A stretch of DNA of 64,000 bases from an uncultured Ruminococcus sp. (GTDB lineage: Bacteria; Bacillota; Clostridia; Lachnospirales; Lachnospiraceae), in the NCBI GenBank assembly GCA_900066355.1, contig FMEL01000005.1:12603-76602 (forward strand), read 5' to 3'. Both the position numbers and the translations under genes were made by a program. Every line of letters starts with the position of its first letter. Positions within the stretch are counted from its first letter, which is position 1. Shown in pieces: positions 53,988-61,595 of this stretch. The notes under the pieces are model-generated. The model ran no database searches and had not been told where the DNA came from. It saw only the letters and a program-made list of their open reading frames with translations.

Positions 53988-54194
53988 ATGAAATACCTAT
54001 GTATTTCCAGCTTTAAGATGATCATCGATCTGATCAAGTCCGGGTATGGAATCTCATTTGTATATGAAGTACTTGCCAAAAGCGACCCGGAGCTTGGAAT
54101 CTTTACACTGAAGGGTGAGTCCATAGTCAGAGAATTTAATGTTAGTTATCTGAAGCATGCGGATGTGAGGGAGAAGATGGAATGGTTTTTATGA
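53988..54194 (+). pseudogene. LysR regulator C-terminal fragment
   Basis: Directly after the intron remnant, the frame SSFKMIIDLIKSGYGISFVYE then IFTLKGESIVREFNVSYLK matches the end of LysR-type effector-binding domains. The DNA-binding domain and most of the effector domain are absent. The intron probably once sat in this gene. Confidence 0.65.
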
Positions 54195-54392
54195 CCGCGT
54201 CTTTCGCACTCTGCTGAACTGTCTTAAATGCATTATTTACGAGGATTGCTATGGATTTTGGAATGCTGATAGAAGTGAAGATCCTAAAATAATAGTTGCG
54301 CCTTTAAGAAGTTGCTTTGCCATGAAGTAGCTCTCGCAATTCGCATAGAATACATATAATATAAGTAAGTGTGCAATGAAAAGGAATCATTT

Positions 54393-55229
54393 ATGGCAGA
54401 CCAGAAAATAGATAACCTTTTAAATCTTGCAATGGATGCAACCCCACAGGAGCGTAGAAAGTCGGGAAATCTTAATGTAGGATATGATCCTGCAACCAGG
54501 CTATGGGATGTGATCATAAAGTACAGCGGACCGGAAAGTGGCCTGGCTGGAAATGGAATTCAGGTAGTGCCACTGTTAGGCGGCTATGCAGTGGTAACTT
54601 TGCCGGAAAGTGAGATTGATAAGTATTCCCACAGAGCGCAGGTGGAATTTATGGAGAAGCCAAAACGGTTGTATTTTGAATTGTTTCAGGCAAAGGGTGC
54701 CAGCTGTATCCGAACAGTGCAGACTGGCAGAGACGGGCTGACAGGAAAAGGAATTCTGATAGGTATAGTCGATTCCGGAGTTGATTATTATCACACGGAT
54801 TTCAGAAATGCAGATGGAAGCAGCAGGATTTTGCGGCTGTGGGACCAGAGTATCCCGGGAAAACCACCGCAGGGATATGTGACAGGAACAGAATATACGA
54901 AAGAAGAAATAGATGAGGCGCTTGCACTTGGAGAAAACCAGGGCAGGCGCCTTGTTCCATCTGTGGATTACAGTGGACATGGAACCTCTGTGCTGGGAAT
55001 CGCGGCAGGAAATGGGAGAGCTTCCGATGGAGTCAATCAGGGAGTAGCTTATGAGAGTGACCTGATAGTGGTAAAAATGGGGATTCCCAGAGAAAATTCT
55101 TTCCCAAGAACAACCGAACTGATACAGGGAATTGATTATTTGGTGCGTCAGTCATTGTCTTTGGGGCGGCCGATTGCTATCAATATCAGTTTTGGGAATA
55201 ATTATGGTTCCCATGAACCTTATAATTAA
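54393..55229 (+). pseudogene. Truncated subtilisin-like (S8) protease, copy 2
   Basis: 278 residues from ATG 54393 (AAAAGGAA upstream). Same layout as copy 1: IDNLLNLAMDATPQER start, catalytic Asp in GIVDSGVDYYHTDF, His in SGHGTSVLGIAAG, and a stop after FGNNYGSHEPYN, before the Ser block. The two copies share roughly three quarters of their residues, yet are cut at the same codon and share at least 40 nt of downstream DNA. The mobilizable element genes begin just beyond, so this copy was probably split by that element. Confidence 0.82.
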
Positions 55230-55257
55230 GGGAAAACATAAGAAAACACTGATATTT
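55219..55257. other. Putative element end / attachment junction
   Basis: After CATGA the sequence ACCTTATAATTAAGGG and the following 25 nt up to GATATTT are identical to 47226-47264, whereas the two protease genes before the junction differ. The switch occurs at GA, the crossover dinucleotide used by TnpX/TndX-type large serine recombinases. No recombinase gene is in this window. Confidence 0.55.
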
Positions 55258-55283
55258 CCTGTGTTTTCAGGCAATTCAGTGTT

Positions 55284-55454
55284 TTACTCGGATTCATGTT
55301 TGGTTGTTGTTTGAGTCTTATAATACTCGGTCAGGATCATGTTAATCTGCTGGGAACGTGTACGATAGTTCGCTTTTGCATCCTTATCAATCTCAGCAAC
55401 CAGTTCTTTGGACAAAGTAGTATAGACCTGAATATTGTTGGAACTGATAGCCAT
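55284..55454 (-). CDS. Ribbon-helix-helix (Arc/CopG-type) regulator
   Basis: 56 residues from the ATG at 55454, preceded by CGGAGGTG. Pattern of an RHH protein: IQVYTTLSKELVAEIDKDAK as strand and first helix, then RSQQINMILTEYYK as second helix. Such proteins bind DNA as dimers and often control mobilisation or maintenance genes. An inverted repeat GCCA-N2-TGGC covers its own start codon, and related repeats cover two other starts in the element, suggesting autoregulation. Confidence 0.8.
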   Translation of the reverse strand: MAISSNNIQVYTTLSKELVAEIDKDAKANYRTRSQQINMILTEYYKTQTTTKHESE

Positions 55455-55459
55455 GTGGC
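55450..55459. promoter_or_regulatory. Inverted repeat over the RHH start codon
   Basis: GCCA-TG-TGGC, next to CACCTCC (the ribosome site on the minus strand). Related to TGCCA-N4-TGGCA at 59082 and 59439. Confidence 0.45.
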
Positions 55460-55610
55460 ACCTCCGATTCAATTTAATAGAATTATTCTATCATACTTCT
55501 TCGGGAGGGGCAATGTGAACTGAAAATTGAAGAATTATTGTTACTGTAAAATTGGAACGGTCGTAAAGAAAATCTATGAATAGAGAACGATAAGAAAGGT
55601 AGAACAGACA

Positions 55611-55985
55611 ATGAAGAAAACAATTTTTGAAGAGATGGGCGGTACTTATATCAGACATGGGGATTATCTTATCCCTGCTCTTACCTTACCGAAGGAAGAA
55701 GAACAAAGGGTTGTCGGTGTATGGGGACAAAGACATTTGCGGTATTTGAAGGAATACCGCAGATTGCTATATCTGAATATGCTTACAAGCGGCAGGCTGA
55801 ATGGTTATTTGGCTGATATAGAAGAACAGGCACAGGAACGCTTTGAAAGACTTGTAGAACAGATGAAACAGGCACAAGGCATTACAGAACAGCTAAAGGT
55901 GGAAAATGTCTTGGAATGGATAGGAAGAATGAACAATATACAAGTATGTGCGAGGGAGATTGTGGATAAAGAGATAATTTATTAA
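55611..55985 (+). CDS. tnpV: Transposon-encoded protein TnpV
   Basis: 124 residues. The sequence FEEMGGTYIRHGDYLIPALTLP followed by WGQRHLRYLKEYRRLLYLNMLTSG is characteristic of TnpV, a small protein of unknown function carried by Tn4451-like and related clostridial elements. It supports the mobile origin of the region from 55.2 kb. AAAGGTAG lies upstream. No adjacent tnpX is seen. Confidence 0.88.
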   Translation: MKKTIFEEMGGTYIRHGDYLIPALTLPKEEEQRVVGVWGQRHLRYLKEYRRLLYLNMLTSGRLNGYLADIEEQAQERFERLVEQMKQAQGITEQLKVENVLEWIGRMNNIQVCAREIVDKEIIY

Positions 55986-56047
55986 GAATGAAATGTAAGA
56001 TAAATAGTGTATAAAATGTAGCAGGGCATCATAAGATAAAATTGTAA

Positions 56048-56076
56048 TTGCATTTTCCACATAGTTCGTGTAAAAT
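56048..56076 (+). promoter_or_regulatory. Promoter of the repeat RNA / PBECR4 unit
   Basis: TTGCAT (56048-56053) and TAAAAT (56071-56076), 17 nt apart. Transcription would start near 56083, about 35 nt before the first tandem repeat. Confidence 0.6.
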
Positions 56077-56116
56077 GTAATTAGAAAAGCTGTGCATCAG
56101 CGGTGGGTTGACACCT

Positions 56117-56218
56117 AAAATCTGATACGTTTTCCGAACGAAGGTGTCGGAGGTTGGCAGGCAACGGAAAAACCTGATATTTTCCAGACGAAGGTGCTGG
56201 AGGTTGGCAGACAACGGA
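56117..56218 (+). repeat. Two tandem 50-52 nt repeats, candidate antitoxin RNA
   Basis: Unit 1 at 56117-56168 and unit 2 at 56169-56218 share ACGAAGGTG, GGAGGTTGGCAG and CAACGGAAAA, with few substitutions and a 2-nt gap. Each can close a stem TTTTCC(G)/(C)GGAAAA. A partial third start (AAAATC) follows. With the promoter before and a strong hairpin after, a short RNA of about 190 nt is expected. They could instead be DNA iterons. Confidence 0.65.
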
Positions 56219-56230
56219 AAAATCAACCAT

Positions 56231-56278
56231 GAGAAGGGAATGTTTAGTGCTGCGGCGTGAACATTCCCTTCTCTAAAT
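56231..56278 (+). terminator. Strong hairpin terminator between the repeats and the PBECR4 gene
   Basis: GAGAAGGGAATGTT and AACATTCCCTTCTC form a perfect 14-bp stem with a 15-nt loop, followed by TAAATTTTA. The weak T-run suggests leaky termination. Confidence 0.75.
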
Positions 56279-56300
56279 TTTATGGGATAAGGATTAAGTT

Positions 56301-56966
56301 ATGGACAAAAGACGTGCAATTCAGATTATGACAAAAGCGGCACAACTATATAAAGAACATCTTGAGGATCAGAAGGTTTTGTTCCTATATGGCTTACCGA
56401 AAGAGGTGAATAAGCAATTACAGGAAAGTAATAAGATTTTGTCATCTGTACAGGGATATGAAGTTGTTTTCCATAGATACAATTTTTTACATTTGACAGG
56501 AGTTCGATTGAATAAAAAGGAGACAGCTTCTGCAATTCATTTTTACCAGAAATGCCTGGATAAGCGATTAACAGAAAATGATTTTGTTTTTGCAAAAGAT
56601 GGCTCTACGGGGCAAAAATTGGATATATTGGAACGTATGATGCTTATTAAGAAAAACGTAACAATGATAGGAGAATTTACAGATCGAGGACCGAAATTAT
56701 ATACAGAAAAAGCTGCCGGGAATATATGTGGTTGTATTGGCTTCGTAAAAGATAAAAATACGAAATTAAATGTACCGAACACATTGCTGAAAAAGGACAT
56801 CAGAGATGTAACAGCACAGCCTACATATAAAGTATTTGCTGTAATATCAAAACACTATACAGATGAGAAATATACAAATCTTGTGAAGATGGACAAAAGT
56901 ATTGATTTGAAAGAGTGTTGTTTCTCAGAAACAATAGAAAATATGATAGATAGAGAAAATCTATAA
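56301..56966 (+). CDS. PBECR4-like (phage barnase-EndoU-colicin-RelE fold) protein
   Basis: 221 residues, soluble. The core EVVFHRYNFLHLTGVRL (about 53-69), then FYQKCLDKRL, KLDILERMM, MIGEFTDRGPKLYTEKAAG and VPNTLLKKDIRD match the PBECR4 pattern known from phage and conjugative elements, as I remember it. These are predicted nucleases, some thought to act as toxins or anti-host effectors. The His in HRYNFLHLTG and the Arg/Lys/Thr of the later blocks are candidate active-site residues. Preceded by tandem RNA repeats and a terminator; AAGGA site upstream. Toxicity is inferred only. Confidence 0.75.
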   Translation: MDKRRAIQIMTKAAQLYKEHLEDQKVLFLYGLPKEVNKQLQESNKILSSVQGYEVVFHRYNFLHLTGVRLNKKETASAIHFYQKCLDKRLTENDFVFAKDGSTGQKLDILERMMLIKKNVTMIGEFTDRGPKLYTEKAAGNICGCIGFVKDKNTKLNVPNTLLKKDIRDVTAQPTYKVFAVISKHYTDEKYTNLVKMDKSIDLKECCFSETIENMIDRENL

Positions 56967-56978
56967 TGAAATATAAAG

Positions 56979-57019
56979 AAACCATGCTACTGCTTTTTGT
57001 AACAGTATCATGGTTTTAT
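56979..57019 (+). terminator. Terminator after the PBECR4 gene
   Basis: AAACCATGCTACTG and the mirrored CAGTATCATGGTTTT pair around a T-rich loop, ending in TTTTATTGTTT. Confidence 0.8.
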
Positions 57020-57119
57020 TGTTTGTCGTCTATATTTTAAGTTGATTATTACTTTACAAAATTGGCAATGTTATAATTATCATTGATTTTAGAAGAAGGG
57101 AGTATCGAGGGAAATTAGT

Positions 57120-57280
57120 GGAACTGGTTTTGCAAGCATAGCGTTTGGATATCCAAACGCACTTTGGGAGCCCCCCAAACCCCATTTGTTGGCTTTACAA
57201 AGTAGGAATTTTTTGCTCAAGATAAAAAGAGAGTGCGTAAGCGGAAAGAAATCAAATTATGCTTACGCACTTTGTGCCTC
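57120..57280. other. Non-coding region with perfect palindrome and stem
   Basis: GCGTTTGGATATCCAAACGC (57141-57160) is a perfect 20-bp palindrome. GTGCGTAAGC (57233-57242) and GCTTACGCAC (57261-57270) are a perfect 10-bp inverted repeat. The first may be a protein-binding site, the second a terminator-like stem for the minus-strand mobilisation genes. No gene is seen from 57020 to 57377. Confidence 0.55.
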
Positions 57281-57377
57281 ACTTTTGCTCGGTGGTTAGC
57301 AGTTTGTGAATTATTGGGATGAAGCAATATAACTGTTTTGAGAAAACGGGATATTTTTTATATTAGTAGTTTAAACA

Positions 57378-59087
57378 TTATAGTTCTGTGTTGTGCGATT
57401 TTTGCCTGGATTGAACAGGATGTTTTTTTTGCAATTCCTGTTTCCTCTGATATTCAAGTTCCCAGGTACGATGAGAGAAGCTATAGGGATCTTCCATATT
57501 GAGATCATCCACTTCATGGGTTGCGATATCACGATAGTGATAGTCATAATATTCACCAAAAGTACCTTTGAGCTGCTCAATCAGTTTCTCTCGGAAAGTA
57601 GGTCGTATCTGGATTCTGGCATCCAGTAATTCTGTATATTGCTCTGGTTTAGGCCGGAGTTTTTCCTCTTGGAAAGCGACAGCATCTTTTTCAAGCTGCT
57701 CTTTGAGAGCCATATCCTGAGAATCGAGAATATCCAGATTCTTATCCATCTGGTCGTATTTTCTGGAAAGGCTCGCCATATCTTTCTCTGTGGAGCATTC
57801 AGCCTGAAACAGCAGCTGTTCTTTGGCAGATTTCAGTTCCTCGATTTCTTCTGTTACGGTTGTAAGCTGCTGGTTTAACTTTATATGCTGGAAAGGATTT
57901 AGAATACTGGTTTTACTTTTTTGCACATTTAGTTCTTTCTTTTCAGTAACTTTCGCTTTGATCTTTTTCTTAATGGTATCATATTTATTTAGGATAGGAC
58001 GAAAATGCTGCATCCAGTCATGGATCACTTCTTTTTGCATTTCATTATGAAGTAAATGATATTGTGTAAAAATCATATGATTGCGGATTGCTTCTAATGT
58101 TTCTGCAATTACCGGAATAGATTTTTCGACAGCTTGAACCAATTTTTTTATCTGTGTTTTTAATTCCCGTAGTATTCTGTTATCCGCACGAACCCGACGG
58201 TTGATTTCACACCGGTCTGCTATCATGCCTTTCTTTTCCATATTCTGGGCAATGTAGCCTTCGTGGATGGTTGGCTGTTCGGTGATTCCCTGATCTGCAA
58301 AACTGCGGTGATCAATAGTGGTATTTATCTGATTAAGGGCAAGCATTTTATTTACGGCATCTGCCCAGTTTGCTCTCCAGAGGCAGAGCTGTTCTTCACT
58401 GTTCCATTGTTCGGAAATCGGGTTTTGTCTGCCATACCGGGTGCTTTTTGGATGTTTGTCGATACGTTCATAACCTTTCTCCTGTGCTGCCGAGGGAGTC
58501 AGATATACTTTCTTTTTCCCAGCTTTATAACGATACTGTTTTTCCCAGCCCTCTTTCTGAGCATCCTTAAATTCAGAAGCAGTAAATCCCTTTTCTTCCC
58601 CGTCTTTTACACAAAGGTATTCTTTTTCTGTTTTGTATTGCCATGTTCCGTTTTCGTTTAATGGACGGACAGTAAGTAGAATGTGTGCATGGGGATTGTG
58701 ACCATCTGTATCGTGAATGGCGAAATCGGCACACATTCCCATATCTACAAAATTCTTTTGGATAAAATTCTGAAGAAGAGAAATATTGCTGTCTTTATCC
58801 AACTCAATAGGGAGTGCGACAACAAATTCTCTTGCCAGTCGGCTGTCTTTTGTTTTTTCAGCAGCTTCTACAGCATTCCAGAGTTGCTCCCGGTTTTTCC
58901 ATTCAGGCGGAGCCATAGGGGGAAGCATTACTTCCTGATAGATCAGTCCATGTTTTCGGGTGTAGTCATGCTGGATGCCATCGTAATCATTGTATATGCG
59001 GCTACAGCTCATATAAGCAGATGCAGCGACAGCAGACCGCCCGGAACCACGGCTGACGACCTTGGCTTGCATATGATAAATTGCCAT
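57378..59087 (-). CDS. MobA/MobL family relaxase (MobQ type)
   Basis: 569 residues from the ATG at 59087 (AAAGGAGG upstream; a GTG further up lies inside the ribosome site). N-terminal relaxase domain: IYHMQAKVVSRGSGRSAVAA with an early Tyr, motif with EFVVALPIELD, and the metal-binding HDTDGHNPHAHILLTVRP (three His, about 150-167). The C-terminal half is largely coiled coil. It nicks oriT and leads the DNA strand into the recipient; the likely oriT lies immediately upstream. Conjugation machinery must come from elsewhere. Confidence 0.93.
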   Translation of the reverse strand: MAIYHMQAKVVSRGSGRSAVAASAYMSCSRIYNDYDGIQHDYTRKHGLIYQEVMLPPMAPPEWKNREQLWNAVEAAEKTKDSRLAREFVVALPIELDKDSNISLLQNFIQKNFVDMGMCADFAIHDTDGHNPHAHILLTVRPLNENGTWQYKTEKEYLCVKDGEEKGFTASEFKDAQKEGWEKQYRYKAGKKKVYLTPSAAQEKGYERIDKHPKSTRYGRQNPISEQWNSEEQLCLWRANWADAVNKMLALNQINTTIDHRSFADQGITEQPTIHEGYIAQNMEKKGMIADRCEINRRVRADNRILRELKTQIKKLVQAVEKSIPVIAETLEAIRNHMIFTQYHLLHNEMQKEVIHDWMQHFRPILNKYDTIKKKIKAKVTEKKELNVQKSKTSILNPFQHIKLNQQLTTVTEEIEELKSAKEQLLFQAECSTEKDMASLSRKYDQMDKNLDILDSQDMALKEQLEKDAVAFQEEKLRPKPEQYTELLDARIQIRPTFREKLIEQLKGTFGEYYDYHYRDIATHEVDDLNMEDPYSFSHRTWELEYQRKQELQKKHPVQSRQKSHNTEL

Positions 59088-59095
59088 ATCTGGCA
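59082..59095. promoter_or_regulatory. Inverted repeat over the relaxase start codon
   Basis: TGCCATATCTGGCA: TGCCA and TGGCA separated by 4 nt, lying between the GGAGG site and the start of the relaxase on the minus strand. Identical at 59439-59452. Confidence 0.5.
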
Positions 59096-59154
59096 CCTCC
59101 TTTCGATGTTGCCTGCAACAGCGGATAGCCCTCGGCAGAGCGCACGAGCCCCGT

Positions 59155-59205
59155 AGGGGATACCACCGCCCGATTTATCGGGTGGTGAGTAAGTGCGCCC
59201 TTCGG
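59155..59205. other. oriT: Predicted oriT with nic site
   Basis: The inverted repeat ACCACCGCCCGA / TCGGGTGGT (59162-59186, one bulge) is followed by TAAGTGCGCCCTT (59190-59202), the conserved nick region of MobQ-type (RSF1010/pIP501-like) origins. It lies 70-120 bp upstream of the relaxase gene, as expected. Confidence 0.85.
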
Positions 59206-59222
59206 GAGTAGAACTTGTGTAT

Positions 59223-59444
59223 TTACATTCCTCTTAGCCGGAGCATCAGCTCCCGCTTTAGGGTATCTAAATCCATTTCTTTAATATGTGGAGCAATGCT
59301 TTCCAGAATCGCTCCTTCTTGAATCAATCTGCGTGTTCTGGCATTACGTTCCTTTTTACGGTTTCTTGCTTCGATTTCTTCCAGTCTGTGTTTTGCCTGT
59401 AAAAGCACTTTTTCTTCTGGTGTCATAATTCTTTTATTTGCCAT
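59223..59444 (-). CDS. Small mobilisation-linked protein (DUF3847-like)
   Basis: 73 residues from the ATG at 59444. Highly charged helix: MTPEEKVLLQAKHRLEEIEA then RNRKKERNARTRRLIQEGA. Similar small proteins accompany MobA/MobL relaxases in Firmicutes mobile elements (DUF3847 as remembered); a role as an accessory oriT-binding factor is plausible. Its leader (AAAGGAGGTGCCAGATATGG) is identical to that of the relaxase gene, implying shared control. Confidence 0.72.
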   Translation of the reverse strand: MANKRIMTPEEKVLLQAKHRLEEIEARNRKKERNARTRRLIQEGAILESIAPHIKEMDLDTLKRELMLRLRGM

Positions 59445-59452
59445 ATCTGGCA
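59439..59452. promoter_or_regulatory. Inverted repeat over the DUF3847 start codon
   Basis: TGCCATATCTGGCA, same sequence and same place relative to the start codon as at the relaxase gene. Confidence 0.5.
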
Positions 59453-59463
59453 CCTCCTTTTTA

Positions 59464-59581
59464 TGCCCGTATCCGGGCGATTTAGTTTTAAAATCTTGTG
59501 GTTTAGTACTATAGTTTTAGATAACTGACAGTGGCATGTCTCTGGTGATAAATAAGAAAAGAAAGTAGTACTACTGTCAGT
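59464..59581. other. Intergenic inverted repeats
   Basis: GCCCG-TATC-CGGGC at 59464-59477, and ACTGACAGT / ACTGTCAGT at 59523-59581. They lie between the DnaC-like gene and the DUF3847 gene and may be a terminator and an operator. Confidence 0.4.
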
Positions 59582-59613
59582 GAAAAATAGTTATTGTGCG
59601 ATGCTGCTTTGTT

Positions 59614-60471
59614 TCAACTCTGGTTTGAAGTGTGATTATTTAACAGAATTTTTTTCGTTTTTTTTAAATTAGCTGTTGCATTGTCCTGACGGATATTCCG
59701 GTTATTGATACGGATGGGAACACATCTCTCCAGAATCCGGTCATAAATTCGCTTGTGTGCGATATCAGCGGCGTTATTCAGCTCTGATAAAGTGAGATTG
59801 GTTGTTATGATCAGGGGCTTTTTACTGCGGTAACGGCTGTCAATCACATTGAATACCTGTTCCAGTGCAAAGTCAGAGTTCCGTTCAATTCCGAGGTCAT
59901 CAATGATCAGAAGGCTGTAGCGGTTTAAGCTGTGGATGAACTGATTCCTGTCTTCAAAATGCATTCCGGTAAGGGTATTCAGAATCCGGGAAAAGTTGGT
60001 CATCAGTACCGGGACGCCTTTTTCCAGAAGGGCATTGGCAATGCAGCCTGCAAAGAAAGATTTTCCAGTACCGACATCGCCCCAGATGAGAAGTCCGGAA
60101 GCGTTTGCTTTCATCTCTTCCCAGTTACTTACATAATTGTGTGCAAGTTTCATTTCCGGATTGCTGCCGTTATCTTTGGCAAAGGTGTAGTCATAAAGTG
60201 ATTTGTCCTGTAAGCCGCTGGTTTTGAGATGCTCTATTTCCATTTGCTTTTCATGAAGTTTTCTCTGGGCTTCCTCCTGTTCAAAGATCTCCTGCTGGCA
60301 CTTACAGCGGATGGAAGGAATAAGAACCTTTCCCTGTAATTCATGCCTGCACTGTCTTGGCGTATTGCATTTGGAACAGTAGATCAGGTGATCTGTTTCG
60401 TTAAAATATTCATCAGACTGAAGCTCTCTGTTTGGTGTGATAGCTGTTGGTTTTTCTGTAAATGTTGTCAT
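59614..60471 (-). CDS. DnaC/IstB-like AAA+ ATPase (helicase loader)
   Basis: 285 residues. An N-terminal zinc-finger-like part has CSKCNTPRQC and CKCQQE. The AAA+ core has Walker A GDVGTGKSFF (about 134-143) and Walker B LLIIDDLGIE (about 190), with ITTNLTLSEL as sensor 1. Such proteins load the replicative helicase. It overlaps the RepA gene by 4 nt (ATGA-type), indicating a rep operon, so the element probably replicates as a plasmid or circular intermediate. Confidence 0.9.
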   Translation of the reverse strand: MTTFTEKPTAITPNRELQSDEYFNETDHLIYCSKCNTPRQCRHELQGKVLIPSIRCKCQQEIFEQEEAQRKLHEKQMEIEHLKTSGLQDKSLYDYTFAKDNGSNPEMKLAHNYVSNWEEMKANASGLLIWGDVGTGKSFFAGCIANALLEKGVPVLMTNFSRILNTLTGMHFEDRNQFIHSLNRYSLLIIDDLGIERNSDFALEQVFNVIDSRYRSKKPLIITTNLTLSELNNAADIAHKRIYDRILERCVPIRINNRNIRQDNATANLKKTKKILLNNHTSNQS

Positions 60472-61184
60472 AATGTTTCGTATTCCTCACTTTCATAATT
60501 TCGTTGCCGGGAAACAGGATGATCCTGTCTTGCCCAACGGATGATGGTAGCTGCATGGTTTTGGTATTGCTTTCCGGTAGAAGCCATATAACCGGATAAG
60601 CGTTCCATATAGTCCTGCCAGTCAGGGATTGTCTGCCGGATATTTTCCAGCTCCGTCTCTGACAGAAAAACATTTTGAAATGTTCCATAGGGTGAGCGTG
60701 GCTCTTTACTCCCTCTTATTGTTAAATGGTTCTTTTTTATCTCTTTCTTATTACTGGACAGTTTTCTGTCTGTATCAGGGAAAGAATCCTGTCTGTCAAT
60801 AGGACAGTTTTCTGTCTGTCTTGAGGAAAGAATTCTGTCTGTATTGCTGAGGGTTTCTTTCGGGATTTTTACATAGATCCGATTAGGGTGTCCGGGTCCC
60901 TGCCGTTTTCGGAAGATAAGCTCTTGTTTTTCCAGTACTGCCAGAGCAGTTTTCACCGTCATCTGGCTTTTGTGGAGAACTTCTGCCAGTGCTTCAATCG
61001 TAAAGTAGAGGAACACATGACCATTTGTATCTGACCAGCCCTCATTTTTCTGGGAAAGCCTTGCACGGTCGAGCAGGATCATATAAAGCATTTTGGCAGT
61101 TTCGTTTATTTCCATGTCCAGAAGAAAACGGGGAAACATCATATAAGATGGCAGGCTTGTGTCTGCTGTCAGAAAGTCCGTCAT
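60468..61184 (-). CDS. RepA_N-type replication initiator
   Basis: 238 residues from the ATG at 61184 (GGAGGTGAACAC upstream). The N-terminus (LPSYMMFPRFLLDMEINETAKMLYMILLDRA) and the winged-helix part (TIEALAEVLHKSQMTVKTALAVL) are typical of RepA_N proteins of Firmicutes plasmids. The middle carries degenerate repeats around DR-LSS and QD-SFPDTDR (about 115-150). It initiates replication at an origin often located inside its own gene. Confidence 0.88.
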   Translation of the reverse strand: MTDFLTADTSLPSYMMFPRFLLDMEINETAKMLYMILLDRARLSQKNEGWSDTNGHVFLYFTIEALAEVLHKSQMTVKTALAVLEKQELIFRKRQGPGHPNRIYVKIPKETLSNTDRILSSRQTENCPIDRQDSFPDTDRKLSSNKKEIKKNHLTIRGSKEPRSPYGTFQNVFLSETELENIRQTIPDWQDYMERLSGYMASTGKQYQNHAATIIRWARQDHPVSRQRNYESEEYETL

Positions 61185-61208
61185 GTGTTCACCTCCAATC
61201 ACAATGGT

Positions 61209-61592
61209 TTATTCTCCAAGAAAATCCCAGTCTATATCACGATCCGGCTGTTCTTTTTCAGGAGCTGGAAAGGGCATCCTGATGGGGGATTCCCTTTCCA
61301 ACATGCCTGCAGTCAGCCCGGACAGAAAAATCGGCAATGACTGTTTCAGGCTGTGTTCTACTGCTTCTACAATCTGTTTCACAAAAAGTTCTTCCCGTTC
61401 CCTTGTTTCCAGATAGGGATCAGCCTGAGTGCGGTAGTAGCGGTCAAAATAATCGACCAGTGCAAGGGAGATTACCTGGCTGTAAGATTTAAAATTCTGT
61501 CTGTCCATCGTCTGTAAATATTCCCAGGCTCTCCGCTGCTGGTCTTTGTCCAGATTAAATCGCAGGTTTGTGTTGCGGATATGGTTCTGCAT
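61209..61592 (-). CDS. ParR-like centromere-binding protein
   Basis: 127 residues. N-terminal RHH-like part (NLRFNLDKDQQRRAWEYLQ, then SYSQVISLALVDYFDRYY), followed by an acidic C-terminal tail. Lying 3 nt after the ParM-like gene, it fits the adaptor that links plasmid DNA to the actin-like filament. Unlikely to be anything else in this context, although sequence conservation in this group is low. Confidence 0.8.
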   Translation of the reverse strand: MQNHIRNTNLRFNLDKDQQRRAWEYLQTMDRQNFKSYSQVISLALVDYFDRYYRTQADPYLETREREELFVKQIVEAVEHSLKQSLPIFLSGLTAGMLERESPIRMPFPAPEKEQPDRDIDWDFLGE

Positions 61593-61595
61593 GGC

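Noticed and set aside
56117..56218. A CRISPR array
   Set aside because: The two 50-nt units abut directly with no unique spacers and no cas genes are near.
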